A stretch of 64,000 bases of DNA from Nansenia antarctica (GCA_963989245.1 OZ022341.1:44722181-44786180); one strand, 5' to 3'; counted from the stretch's first letter, positions 11,482 to 22,235 are shown. Notes: generated from the sequence alone by a model not told the origin. Made by a program: numbers and translations.

Positions 11482-13149
11482 TGTTTACTGAGGATATATC
11501 CTGTAATTTGTAAGTACTCTTGAGGATCAAGAGGATCAAGATGCATCAGTGTTTGACATTTTGTCATGATTATGATCCACCAGCGCTGTCAATCATTTAC
11601 AACCTGCTCACTAATTTGCAGACCCAAATTGTTTTTATAGCATACAGTTTGTTCATGCAATTTATGTCTTGATTATTTTTTTGCAAAAATGTAAGTCGCT
11701 TTGGATAAAGGCGTCTGCTAAACGACAAACATATAAATATCAATGTTTTCACCCATAGTGCTTTGCACTGCCAGTGTGAATAGGAATTAGTCATGACCCC
11801 TGAAAAATCTGTATCATTCTGCAAGCAAAGGCCAAGCAAAAACTCTAGGTACAATCTACTAAATAGGCAAAACCTTAAAATAATTCCATAATCAATGCTG
11901 CCTTTCTGGAAATTGAGAATTGTGAATCTCTCTTGAGTCATCCTTTCGCAGAGGCAATATCGTAACCTATTTTTACCTGAGGTGTGATTATTGCTGCTTG
12001 AAAAATGTAGTTGTCTTGACGATTTTTGATAGTCTCATGCGAGACTTTTAATCTGTAAAAAGTGGGAAGCAATTCTGGGTCAAGTGGGAAGCAATTCAAT
12101 CTCAGTAAAGTGGGATTCAACCAGACAATGATGGCGCATGGGCCTTGAACCCTTTCAATTTAACACCACTGGGGTTAGTGGTGCATAATTATACTTTTTT
12201 TTTTAAACATCCTTCTTCTAACATTTTCAATGCCAATGGCCTCTGGCCCTGACTGATGGATAGATGATTCACTTACTTAGACAAATGTATTTTTTGTAAG
12301 TCGCTTTGGATAAAGGCTTGAAAAGCCTTGCACTACCCGCTATCTGCACTCAAGTTTTATATTTGTATTTATATATATTATAGATGTTAACATTTGCTAT
12401 TCTCTTGTTCAAAGAATAAAACTGGAACTCATTTTTGTCGTTGTGTGAAAATAACAATGATACAGTCAATGAATCTGCAGCGCAATGCACATATACATCA
12501 ATCAATCAAACTTTATTTATATAGCCCAAGTCAGTTTTGAGACATTCACAAGAAACACAATGGGACAACAGCGACAGGACGCCCATGCCATGCTTTCCAT
12601 TGAAAATACATTGATCCGGGACAAGATGTATTTTAACAGTTAAGTCATTGAGAGGTTTGCTCACACAGAACCGTGCGCACTACCTTCCTATTAAGCTAAG
12701 ATATGTTTTGACATGTATGACAAATGTATGACAAATGAACAGTCATTTTATTATACTGGCTGTGATATAGAGGACTAGATGTTACGTGCCTAATGCCTAG
12801 ACCTTTGATGCGCACACTTGTTACTTGCCGCTTTCCAAATGTTATTTATATAGCACAAGTCATGCATTGCATGTAACTTCAAGTGCTGAACAGTATTAAA
12901 TAAACCACAATACAGTACCTTCTCCATCGAATTTATTTTCAAAAATCGGTTTTCGGTCAGCTGTATTAGTGACTGATCACAGTCGTCACGCTACTTGCAC
13001 CCATACCCATAAAACGTACGTTTGTTTGAAAGCCATGTATCACTTACTCAGTAGCCTACGGCAGACGATACAGTGAATCCAATTCACAAATGTAAAAAAA
13101 AAAGTATTTAGTTAAGTAAAACAGTTGTTTCTTATATTGAGTAATAGTA
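11482..13149. other. Intergenic; LINE/SINE 3' tail scraps
   Basis: No gene is seen. At 11689-11730 is the common fish repeat end GTAAGTCGCTTTGGATAAAG followed by GCGTCTGCTAAA, and a shorter copy lies near 12297. At 12494-12535 a minus-strand LINE 3' end is suggested by TCAATCAAACTTTATTTATA; a related AATGTTATTTATATAGCACA lies at about 12837. Everything else is AT-rich with no coding support. Confidence 0.55.
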
Positions 13150-13475
13150 CAGCGGCTAAGCTCTCATATTATGAGGAATTGTGCACTTTTTGAAGAAAGC
13201 ATGACATTTCTACCATAGTTAGTACATACCATAAGGTTTATTTTCAGATGTGGAGGGAAGTCAGATTTGACCCCAGAGGCCCGGGAGAGGTCAAATTCAA
13301 GATGGCAGCCAGGCCCTGTGTCTAATGTTCAATTTTAGAACCAAACAGAGTAGAAAAACACGTTAGGTGTCCTTTCCAACTAAGTTAAGGATGCCTATTC
13401 ATTTGGTGATACTTTTGAGATTGCCAGAATTCAAGAAAATGCATTTAGGTCAAGGTCTATGTAAAACTTTACCTC
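13150..13475 (+). repeat. Left inverted arm
   Basis: Similar by eye over almost its full length to the reverse complement of 19185-19512. It includes GAGGTCAAATTCAAGATGGC and ATTGCCAGAATTCAAGAAAA. Similarity fades past AGGTCAAGGTC. Confidence 0.8.
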
Positions 13476-14640
13476 AGAAAACACAATTAGTTGTTCTCTT
13501 TTATTTATGAACTCTGTATTTATGAAAAAATTCCTTTTTTATTGCCCTGCATTATTCAGTTATTAGTTATTATTTACTGGGATGTGTGGTTATTTTATTT
13601 ATTCCTGCTAAGCACAGCAGATGGCCCTCTAGGGCACCAGTAGCTAACGCCAGTAGAGTAGAAGTCAGTACACTCTGTGATAGTGCAGTATGCACAAGAC
13701 AGAGAGCACTTCTGACTAAATATCAACAGGTAAATATAACAAGTAAACTGACTTACTATGAACAGACAATATTAGTACACTTCAGTTGCGGCTGGTGCTA
13801 AACATTTTGGGTGGGGCACAGGTTATGGGGGCATGCTCCACGGGGAAGAATATCAACTTTAAAATCTGGATTTACAGTCGATTTTAGCATGAGAATAACA
13901 GTGTTTCCCCTAGGTTTGCTGCCTTGGGGGGGTGGCATGGACCGTGGCATGGACCCCCCCCCCCCCCCCCAGATGGTAAGACCCTGCGACATACCAGCGT
14001 CATGTCCAGGGGGTGTACTAACTTGTACATTAAGCCGCCTCACGCTACGGAAACAGGAGATAGGCTCCTTCCCTATGGGCCATTAGGCTCGAGGACCATC
14101 GGTTCTCAAGGCTACTTACTTATGTGGTCTTGACTACCTGTCCACTTTCTCACCTGGTTCTTGCTCTCTCTCTCTGGTGTGCCGACACCATCCTGCTCTC
14201 TCTCCTTCTCTCCCTCTCTATCCTCCTCTCTCCCTTTTGCTGTCAACCAAAAGGCAAACATAACAACCAGAGTATATGTAATCTAATAAGAGGTATACAT
14301 TGATCCATATGGATCAAATTGATCCATATCAATTTATAACATAATTATAATTGAATTTTGGATTGCTGTGGGCAATGCAGTCAGATAATGTCATTTTGAC
14401 ATTACTCTCTCACCTGGAAAAAAATGTCCAACAAAATGTCCAACAATACTATACAAAACAGACATTTCAAATGCTTCAATCCACTGTCCATGTACTGTAA
14501 ATATGCCATTATGGTATTACCAATGAAACCAAATTCTAGCAGAATAAGAAAGATTGTATATCTACTTTAAGTAAAATAATAAAGTGGCTCCAGTTAGCTC
14601 TTTAGTTGGCATGTGTGCAGCAGACTAGCTCATCTCATCA

Positions 14641-14879
14641 CCTCTGAGCATATCACTACATCTTATATATCACTACATCTTATATATCACTACATCTATA
14701 TATCACTATATCTTATATATCACTACATCTTATATATCACTACATCTATATATCACTATATCTATATATCACTATATCTTATATATCACTACATCTTATA
14801 TATCACTACATCTCATATATCACTACATCTATATATCACTACATCTTATATATCACTACATCTATATATCACTATATCT
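14641..14879. repeat. 15-bp minisatellite TATATCACTACATCT
   Basis: About 16 tandem units of TATATCACTACATCT with T/C variants. The array resumes at 15641-15690 after the hAT-like MITE, so the MITE landed inside it. Confidence 0.9.
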
Positions 14880-15640
14880 CAGTGGAGGCTGGTGACTTCC
14901 AGAATTGAGGAGGCCAATTTTTTTTCCGCTTGCTCGCTTCACTCGCAATGGAATGTTCCCTGTTCTTCTTATCTGTCTTTGTTAAAAATTATTAATTTGT
15001 GTTTGGCGGTACTGAAGGGATTGGGACACTCTCAGGATGGTGGATGAAGCAGCTTTTATTGCCTGCACAATGGGTCATCAAATAAACAAAACAATTGGCA
15101 TGAATCTCTGGTCCGCCTGCAGCAGCTATTGTCCCTTCTGCTCAGGCTCACAACATTCACCACAACATACTACATACAATCAATGACATGTCAAAAGCAC
15201 TCAAACACTATGTCAATCAGACACACAACATACAATTCAGAACAATACTTCATCCATTTCTAATATTTATCCTGCAGAACAGCACTCATACGCGTGTGGC
15301 GGAAAAAGGTACTACACGGAGGCCAGGCCTCCTGTGCCCACCCATTTTCAGTGATTTGGCCAATCACATATTGCCATGAAAAAAATTGCATTACATTGAC
15401 TTCTATGAGAAACCACTTTCCGACAGGAGGCCTGGCCTCCGTGTAGTACCTTTTTCCGCCACACGCGTTTATGAGTGCTGTTCTGCAGGATAAATATTAG
15501 AAATGGATGAAGTATTGTTCTGAATTGTATGTTGTGTGTCTGATAAAAAATATAATTATTGCTTTTTAAAATCTCTCTCTCTTCTCTCAAATTATTGGGG
15601 AGGCCAGGCCTCCTCCACCTCTATGGAGGAGCCTTCACTG
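14880..15640. mobile_element. hAT-like MITE with CAGTG termini
   Basis: It begins CAGTGGAGGCT and ends AGCCTTCACTG (inverted match CAGTGAAGGCT), with GAGGAGGCC repeated just inside each end. CAGTG termini are typical of hAT elements. Most of the interior is a long palindrome (15211-15548). Flanks are microsatellite, so the expected 8-bp duplication is only approximate (CTATATCT against CCTATATA). No coding capacity. Confidence 0.6.
15211..15548. repeat. Long near-perfect palindrome
   Basis: Arms of about 125 bp (15211-15335 and 15423-15548) are near-perfect reverse complements, separated by about 87 bp. Shared blocks include GTGTGGCGGAAAAAGGTACT and CTGCAGAACAGCACTCAT. RNA from either strand could form a long hairpin. 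Confidence 0.85.
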
Positions 15641-15690
15641 CCTATATATCACTATATCTTATATATCACTACATCTTATATATCACTATA

Positions 15691-15864
15691 TCAGTGAGTT
15701 AGTTAGCTACCTAGTTAGTTAGTCAGTTAGTTAGCTAGTTAGCTACCTAGCTAGTCAGTCAGTTAGTTAGTTAGGTAGGTAGTTAGTTAGCTACCTAGCT
15801 AGTCAGTCAGTTAGTTAGTTAGCTACCTAGCTAGTCAGTCAGTCAGTTAGTTAGTTAGTTAGTC

Positions 15865-15895
<31 letters not shown>

Positions 15896-16252
15896 CAGTC
15901 AGTTAGTTAGTTAGTTAGTCAGTTAGTTAGTTAGCTACCGAGCTAGTCAGTCAGTCAGTCAGTTAGTTAGTTAGCTACCTAGCTAGTCAGTCAGTCAGTC
16001 AGTTAGTTAGTTAGCTACCTAGCTAGTTAGTTAGTCAGTTAGTTAGTTAGCTACCTAGCTAGTCAGTCAGTCAGTCAGTTAGTTAGTTGGTTAGTTAGCT
16101 ACCTAGCTAGTTAGTTAGTCAGTTAGTTAGCTACCTAGCTAGTCAGTCAGTCAGTCAGTTAGTTAGTTAGCTACCTAGCTAGTCAGTCAGTCAGTCAGTT
16201 AGTCAGTTAGTTAGCTACCTAGCTAGTCAGTTAGTTAGCTAGTTAGCTAGCA
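15691..16252. repeat. Compound AGTT/AGTC tetranucleotide array
   Basis: About 560 bp of AGTTAGTT, AGTCAGTC and AGCTACCTAGCTAGTC motifs. A higher-order unit of roughly 60 bp (AGTT run, CTACCTAGCTAG, AGTC run) recurs about eight times. Confidence 0.92.
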
Positions 16253-16269
16253 AGCTGGTTCCTGCGTAC

Positions 16270-16349
16270 CTCTCCAAGGCCTTCACCGCGTCCTCGTCGT
16301 CCCTGAACACCACGTAGGCGTTGATGCTCGAGCGCACAATGTTGTATTT
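16270..16349 (-). pseudogene. Possible RBM34-like RRM exon relic
   Basis: On the minus strand an 80-bp open stretch reads SSINAYVVFRDDEDAVKALE, matching the RNP1-like strand of the first RRM of RBM34 as I recall it (INAYVVF followed by an acidic, Ala-rich helix). It is bounded by a possible acceptor (CCAAACCAG) and a donor (GAG|GTACGC). No neighbouring RBM34 exon is visible, so it is likely a captured or orphan exon fragment. An unrelated RRM protein is possible. Confidence 0.4.
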
Positions 16350-16479
16350 CTGGTTTGGTTCGTTCGTCCACAAACAAGATAAGTTTGACTTCGGTAATAG
16401 GTCCAGTTGCAATATCCTCAAGTTAGGAACAAAAGATGCCTCCTTCTAATCCATTTGTTCAATTTGTTTACAGAAATAA

Positions 16480-16910
16480 ATCCTCCTTACATTGTAAAAA
16501 ACCGGAAGTCGGAAGTCCTCACACACACACATTTTCTGCTATACAACCGGATATTCACGGCGCAATTTTTTGCGCCCCGGCCGAGAAATAGGAGTCAGCC
16601 AATTGGAGCGCTGCTACAGCTCACGTGTAAGCGAAAAGTATTTGGCCTGGCATAGACTTGCAATCGACCGGCGCCCCGCGTCCTCCCCCTATGTATTTTA
16701 ACTGTGAATTTTACACACACACAGATAAAATGTTTATTGTATTGGAGGATTTTTAATGAATGCTGATAGGCGCCGACAGAATATCAGCCGCATTTTGTGA
16801 ATAAACAATGTTTATTTAAAAAAAAAATATATACAAATCGCAACTAGGAAGTGAAGGTGGGGGCGGCGCCCCAGCGCCCTCTATCGGCCAGCCGCCACTG
16901 GTACACTTGA
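16480..16910. other. GC-rich transposon-like segment
   Basis: The right edge reads GCCAGCCGCCACTGG, whose complement CCAGTGGCGGCTGGC is a hAT-type CAGTGGCGG terminus. GGCGCCCC blocks near 16670 and 16865 are loosely inverted. The true left end is uncertain and there is no coding content. Confidence 0.3.
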
Positions 16911-17160
16911 GTAAAGCCTTAGTTCCTAACTGTAACATGCAAAGACATTGAATTTGATTATAGCCGGGAATGAGTTTGCTAGCTAGCTATGGCAGCGCTG
17001 ATCAAAATAATTCTGCTAGATAAACTAGTGTAGGTCTGTTATTAGTCTTTTTATTACTGGTTTCAAAGCAAGTTTCAGAATAAGAGTCATAGTACCGAAA
17101 TGTTGTAGTAAATACATTTTTGATTGGACAACACCTGTCACGCAAACACTTCCAAAGAAC

Positions 17161-18592
17161 AAGTTGCCACTGTTCAGTAGGCCACCTGTCAATATAAGGT
17201 CAAAAGACAAGGGACAACTTGCAGTACTGAAGAGTGACTGTGGTCTCTTTTCAAGGCTGTACATCTCCTGTCAAACACGAGATGGAGACATCCAACATTT
17301 CTTCACCCATGAAAACCAGGCAGCCCCACCAGCTCTGTCAACTGGAGGAAAACTTTGGGGTTAAAGCAGATCTACTTCGCTACCTGGAGTCAGATCTGCT
17401 CGAAGACAATAGTGTGCCTGTGGCTGATGCAGTAATTCTCGATGGTGCAGCTGTGGTTCAAATGCTAAATCCTAGCACATCAAGAACATTTCAAGAGTAC
17501 GGAAAAACAGTGTTTGCACCATACATCTCTGCTCAACTTCAGAAAAACACCCAAGTCAACCTTGTCTGGGATGTATACCTACCTGCCAGCCTGAAAGCCT
17601 CGTCCAGACAGAAGAGGGGAAAGGGCAGCAGGAAAAGGGTGGCTCCTCCTACTGTGATGCCTAAGAACTGGATGGACTTCCTTCGATGCAATGAGAACAA
17701 AACCGAGTTGTTTTCTTTCCTGTCACGCAAAGCTGTTCATCTACCTCTAGCACAGGGCAAGGAACTGTATGCAACAGATGGAACTGGAGTCTTCTGCTCT
17801 CCTGCTGAGTCATGCTTGGCCTGCCTTGCCCCATGTTCGCAAGACGAGGGCGACACTCGTCTACTTCTGCATGTGGCAGATGCTGTGCAGAAAGGTTGTA
17901 GGAAGGTGACCATACGTACCGTTGATACTGATGTGGTGGTACTGGCTGTGGCTTCATTCAGCAAAATAGCTCCTGATGAGCTGTGGGTTGCCTTTGGTGT
18001 CGGGTCAAGCTTACGATACATAGCTGTTCACCAAATGGTTGCCACAATGAATCCTACACAGTGCCAGACTCTAACAGTCTTTCACGATTTCACTGGGTGT
18101 GACACTGTCTCTGCATTCGCTGGCCGAGGAAAGAAGACTGCCTGGGAGACTTGGAAGTCTTTCCCAGAGGTCAATGATGCTTTCCATGAACTCCTGTGCA
18201 TGCCAAGTGAGGTCAGTGAAGAATCAAAGTTACTGCTAGAACGATTTGTGGTGCTGATGACCGAACCAGTGAGAGCACGGAGGTGAATGATGCCAGGAAA
18301 CAGCTCTTCACACAGAAGTCCAGAACTTTAGAGAACATTCCTCCAACCCAGGCAGCCCTCAAAGAGCACTTTAAGCGCACTTGCTACCAGGCCAACTGTT
18401 GGAACCAGGTACTGGTCCTGGATCCAGAGATGCCAGAGCCATCTGACCGGGGCTGGAAAAAGGAAAGAACTGGGTGGCAGCCGCTCTGGACCACTCTCCC
18501 TGAAGCATCAAAATCGTGCCATAAATTAATCCGCTGTCGCTGTGAGACAGGGTGCACTGAATGGTGCAAGTGTGCCACTGATCTGTGCTTTT
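17161..18592 (+). pseudogene. Nuclease-like/CXC-domain transposon-type protein, frameshifted
   Basis: One protein is readable through three frames. Residues like LFSRLYISCQTRDGDIQHFF and HENQAAPPALS occupy the first frame (17161-17350). The second frame (about 17355-18255) carries VWDVY, VMPKNWMDFLR, DEGDTRLLLHVADAVQKG, TVDTDVVVLA and FTGCDTVSAFAGRGKKTAW. The third (about 18255-18592) continues with NDARKQLF, WQPLWTTLPEAS and CRCETGCTEWCKC, a CXC (tesmin/TSO1-like) cysteine cluster. Small indels near 17350 and 18255 break it, and the CXC region is cut by the minisatellite at 18596. I recognise this architecture as a repeated metazoan protein of uncertain function. The spaced D, E-x-D, D-x-D and G-x-D motifs resemble PIN/FEN-type metal-binding sites (inference). 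It lies within the inverted-arm unit. Confidence 0.7.
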
Positions 18593-18595
18593 GTT

Positions 18596-18995
18596 CCCCT
18601 CATGTCTTCCCTTATATCCCCTTATGTCTTCCCTTGTCTTTATATCCCCTCGTGTCCTCCCTTATATCCCCTCATGTCCTCCCTTATATCCCCTTGTGTC
18701 CTCCCTTATATCCCCTCATGTCCTCCCTTATATCCCCTCATGTCCTCCCTTATATCCCCTTGTGTCCTCCCTTATATCCCCTCATGTCCTCCCTTATATC
18801 CCCTCATGTCCTCCCTTATATCCCCTCATGTCCTCCCTTATATCCCCTTGTGTCCTTCCTTATATCCCCTCATGTCCTCCCTTATATCCCCTTGTGTCCT
18901 CCCTTATATCCCCTCATGTCCTCCCTTATATCCCCTCATGTCCTCCCTTATATCCCCTCATGTCTTCCCTTATATCCCCTCATGTCTTCCCTTGT
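18596..18995. repeat. 22-bp minisatellite
   Basis: About 18 tandem copies of CTTATATCCCCTCATGTCCT plus CC, with CTTGTG and TCTTCC variants. Because 22 is not a multiple of 3, all three forward frames stay open with a YIPSCPPLYPL-like product. This is an artefact, not a gene. It replaces the end of the CXC domain. Confidence 0.95.
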
Positions 18996-19184
18996 CTTTC
19001 GTCAGTTTGTCGTTAGTTTGTTAGTTGTGTGTACTTTGAGTTCTGTGTACAATTTTGTTTTGGAAATTAAGCACCTTTTTGCATCCTTTGCCTGCCTATG
19101 TCTGCATAGTGTGTACTACTCCTCTACACTAACCATAACAATAGTGTCAAAATGGAAGCAAAGTTTCATGTAATCATGTAATTT

Positions 19185-19512
19185 CAATGTAATCTGACCT
19201 TGACTTTGACTTAATTGCATTTTCTTGAATTCTGGCAATCTCAAAGGTATCACCAAATGAATGGGCATACCTAACTTAGTTGGAAAGGACACCTAAAGTG
19301 TTTTTCTACTCTGTTTGGTTCCAAAATTAAGCATGTTTTAACATTAGACACGGTGGACTGGCGGCCATCTTGAATTTGACCTCTCCCGGGCCTCTGGGGT
19401 CAAATCTGACTTCCCTCCACATCTGAAAATAAACCTTATGGTATGTACTAACTATGGTAGAAATGTCATGCTTTCTTCAAAAAGTGCACAATTATTGTGC
19501 TAAGCCGCTCTA
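19185..19512 (-). repeat. Right inverted arm
   Basis: Reverse-complement partner of 13150-13475. It contains GACCTCTCCCGGGCCTCTGG and GCACAATTATTGTGCTAAGC and ends near CCGCTCTACTT. The arms differ by scattered substitutions and small indels, implying an old insertion. Confidence 0.8.
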
Positions 19513-19737
19513 CTTTAAGCTCTTCAACACTTTCAATATTACTTTCAGAATATGAAAAAAAACATAAAACCAAAAAAGCTTTTTGGTCATTTGTGCGACT
19601 TGAGAATTGCCGACATGCAGACCTTTTTTCCAGACCGTGTCACAAATAAGATTTGCTTCATGTGATCACCTAATCAGTACCTCACTAAGTATAATTAGGT
19701 GTGCCTGTGTTGGAATTCATCAGACACTGCAATAGAA

Positions 19738-19930
19738 TGGCTACATTTTAAGCATTTAGCAGATGATTTCATCCAAAGTGATTTACAATTAAAGATTACA
19801 GGCACAGTCTTCCTGGAGTAAAAGGGCTAAGTGCCTTCCTCAAGGGCACACTAGTGAGGGTGTTCGCAGGTGGAATTTGAACTCACAACCTTCTGATCCA
19901 GTCCAACGTACTATGCACAAGGCCACCACC
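19738..19930 (-). mobile_element. tRNA-derived SINE-like repeat
   Basis: On the minus strand it reads a B-box-like GGTTGTGAGTTCAAATTCC near 19870, then CCTTGAGGAAGGCACTTAGC, and ends with GATGAAATCATCTGCTAAAT, the common teleost repeat tail. The Pol III-type A box is not clear. It is old and diverged. Confidence 0.6.
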
Positions 19931-19947
19931 ACCCTCAAAAGAAAATA

Positions 19948-20787
19948 AACTCCTCAAAAAAAGTTCAGAAACTTTATTTTGGTCGATTATTCCTCCCCTT
20001 TAATAATACCAATTGGTATTGTATTTTATATCATTGGAAAGCCTGATTAGTCACTTTTACAGCGAGGTGCAATTTCTAATGCATTCGTGGAAGGAGCAAC
20101 ACAGCTAAACGTGTGGGTAGTGGCCCCCAAAAATGTGCCAAAATCCCCTGCAATATTCTTCTGTTGGTATTCACTCTCGTTTTGAATTGGATGATTGCAC
20201 TCTCCCACAGTAATAAGGAAAAACAACACATATTGACATTTTTATACTTTATTCATTTTACACTGTCAGGGACCTCAGTAGCGTGTGGAAGATCCATACG
20301 CAGTCACAACAGCTTGGCACCTCCTCCTCACGCTGGTCACCAGCCTGGTCACACACTGCTGTGGGATGGCATCCCATTCCTCAACCACGATTTGCCGCAA
20401 GTCAGCCAATATGATTGCGTTGGTCACTCTGGTCCAGGCTCTGTGGGGGCGAGCGTTGTCATCTTGGAGGATGTTTGGTCCCAGATTCTGGAGATATAGG
20501 ATCGCCACTGGCTCCAGAATGTCATTCTGATATCTCACTACATTGAGATTGCCTTCAATGATGACAAGTTCTGTTTTGCAGGGGATTTTGGCTAAATGTT
20601 TTGGGCCTCTACCCACACATTTAACTGTGTTGCTCCTTCCACGAATGCATGATCCTTAGAAGTTGTACCTCGTTGTAAAGGTGACTAATCAGGCTTTCCA
20701 ACGATATAAAGAACAATACCAATTGGTATTATTAAAGAGGAGGAATAATCGGCCAAAATAACGTTTCCAAACTTTTTTTGAGGAGTT
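19948..20787. mobile_element. Tc1-like element with ~210-bp inverted repeats
   Basis: Both ends read AACTCCTCAAAAAAAGTT inward and are flanked by TA (19946-19947 and 20788-20789). The outer 210 bp (19948-20155 and 20580-20787) are inverted copies, sharing AATACCAATTGGTATT and CTCCTTCCACGAATGCAT. The interior holds a transposase remnant on the minus strand. Long terminal inverted repeats and TA duplication are typical of Tc1/mariner. At 840 bp the copy is internally deleted and inactive. Confidence 0.85.
20275..20616 (-). pseudogene. Tc1-like transposase remnant
   Basis: The minus strand encodes about 113 residues with LVIIEGNLNVVRYQNDILEP, LQDDNARPH and VVEEWDAIPQQCVTRLVTS followed by RRRCQAVV. 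QDNARPH is the hallmark around the second catalytic aspartate of the Tc1 DDE domain, and the last blocks match the transposase C-terminus. The N-terminal DNA-binding domain, the first aspartate and the part bearing the final acidic residue are missing or collapsed between NARPH and VEEW. It is non-functional. Confidence 0.85.
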
Positions 20788-21562
20788 TATATATTTTCTT
20801 TTGGCTTTGCCTGGCAGAGCAGTGAGTACTGTTTCCATGTTTTCCTTTTTCCCTTTCCACCCTGTCACACACTAGAAAACCTAAGTACTGGAGAGTGCCT
20901 GCTTGTTTTGTGCCCTTGAATGGGAGGACAGTGTACTGGTAGAGCCCCCCCCAAACCGTGCCTGTCCCAGCCTCTCTATCTCAAACATTTTGTTGACCCG
21001 GGGCATCGGTTATGCGTCGAACTTCGAGACCTCGGAGCCATCCCTAGATGTACCCCAACAGGTGAGAGTGAGCCATAAATAATACCTTACTGACATAACT
21101 CTTAGGGATCATCAACTGTTCTATGGTCTCCCCCTCCCTCTTAATTACCCGGTACCATTGTGAGCTGCCCAGTCCGGCCGCCCCGCTCTTCCGGCGGGAG
21201 GGGGAACTCTGACAGCTATGTGAGAGGGGAGCTTGCTCGTTCGTCCTCTCGGGGGGAGGGTCGCTCCGAGGTGGTCTTTGTCCTCGGGGTGGCCTCGCCT
21301 CTGGTATGGGGCCGCGCGTCAGGGTAGCCTCCTCGTCACTCCATCTCTCCGTGGATGACAGGGGCGTGGATGAAGGTGGTGAGGGCGTGCCCAGGCTGGT
21401 CGGGCTCTCACCCGGTCAGGTCAGCGGCCTCGGGGCTGTAGTCATGGTGTCCTGGGCCGGTCTTTCTCGGCGGCCCCCCAGAACTGCGGGAGATGGGGCA
21501 GATCCTGCCGTTCAGGAGGGGCACCGGGAGGTTGGGCACCAGCCCCACTTGGACCGTGAACT
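20788..21562. other. No gene recognised; GC-rich toward the right
   Basis: No exon is supported. From about 21120 the sequence becomes GC-rich and probably belongs to the decayed minus-strand retroelement at 21563-22680, but I cannot read protein from it. Confidence 0.4.
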
Positions 21563-21862
21563 CCCCTTTGGGGGTGCCTATGCTAATGTGGCATGCTGGG
21601 TACCTCCTGGTGTTGCCATGTATGCAGGCAACCTCGACCAACCACCACCATCCTTCCCGGTCTCCCTTCCGCCAACTCGGGCCAGACGAGCATCATGACG
21701 CGACCCAAGTCTATCAGGGTGGTCGTGGCACGGCCCCCTACTCGGACGGGGAGGTTCGGGGTGCCGGCGTACTGGTGTGCCCAACAGGTGGTCAGAAGGC
21801 GAGGTCCGGGTCCCTCGTCTCTGGCACTGGCCGAGGGCATCGGGGCATCCTCCCCAGGGCAC
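21563..21862 (-). pseudogene. Retroelement aspartic protease remnant
   Basis: Two overlapping minus-strand frames give a retropepsin-like region. TLIDLGRVMMLVWPEL resembles the LxDSGS active-site segment but with Ser changed to Leu. VEVACIHGNTRRYPACHISI and VGLVPNLPVPLLNGRICPI resemble the flap and the IGRDCP end of Ty3/gypsy-type proteases linked to SCAN-like gag. The DSG to DLG change and the frame jump mean it cannot be active. It lies downstream of the SCAN-like gag remnant on the same strand, separated by a LINE 3' insertion. Confidence 0.6.
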
Positions 21863-21865
21863 TGT

Positions 21866-22235
21866 TTGATTGATTGAAAACCTTTATTGTCCCCAATGGG
21901 GAAATGTTGTTGTCAAACAGCTCAGTTAGGGCAGAAAACATTCAATACAGAAAACAGAAAACATTCAATAAAATACATAAAACAGTGCAGGCTCAATAAG
22001 TAAAAAGTTCCAAGTTCCAAAGTTCCAGCTCCGGGTCTCCCCCACCCTGCAGGGCCTGGTTGTAGAGTCGGAGTGCAGCTGGAACAAAGGACTGTCCAAA
22101 TCTTTTTGTACTTTGACGGGGGAGAACAAATCTGTGGCTGAACTTGCTCCTCATCCCCGCCAGCTCGCAGTACATCGGGTGGGAGGGATTGGCCAGCATG
22201 GCCAGGTGTCTCAGCCTTGGCCTCGCCGCCCCGGA
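21866..22235 (-). mobile_element. LINE 3' end inserted in the gag-protease relic
   Basis: On the minus strand a LINE ORF2 C-terminus reads SHPMYCELAGMRSKFSHRFV and FGQSFVPAALRLYNQ, a pattern of Rex1-like or related fish LINEs. A short 3' UTR ends GGACAATAAAGGTTTTCAAT followed by a CAATCAATC tail. It separates the protease and SCAN-like parts of an older element. Confidence 0.7.

Larger units (their letters stand above)
13150..19512. mobile_element. Large unit with long inverted arms carrying a CXC-domain gene
   Basis: About 325 bp at 13150-13475 recurs in inverted orientation at 19185-19512, beginning CAGCGGCTAAGC on the left and GAGCGGCTTAGC (read inward) on the right. Both share blocks such as AATTGTGCACTTTTTGAAGA and GGTCAAATTCAAGATGGC. 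The broken nuclease-like/CXC gene lies inside near the right arm. I infer a DNA transposon about 6.4 kb long, swollen by microsatellites and a hAT MITE. No target-site duplication is clear. The alternative is two independent copies of a short repeat that happen to flank the gene. Confidence 0.5.

Noticed and set aside
15691..16252. Regularly spaced repeats that might suggest a CRISPR array
   Set aside because: Units are simple AGTT/AGTC tetranucleotides with no constant repeat/variable spacer structure, in a vertebrate context.
18542..19173. Long forward open frames (140-290 codons) rich in YIPSCPPLYPL
   Set aside because: They are the 22-bp minisatellite read in three frames; only the first ~100 codons of the frame from 18283 belong to the CXC-type protein.
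21306..21877. GC-rich plus-strand open frames of 94-130 codons
   Set aside because: They lie antisense to the protease-like relic and show no recognisable domain.
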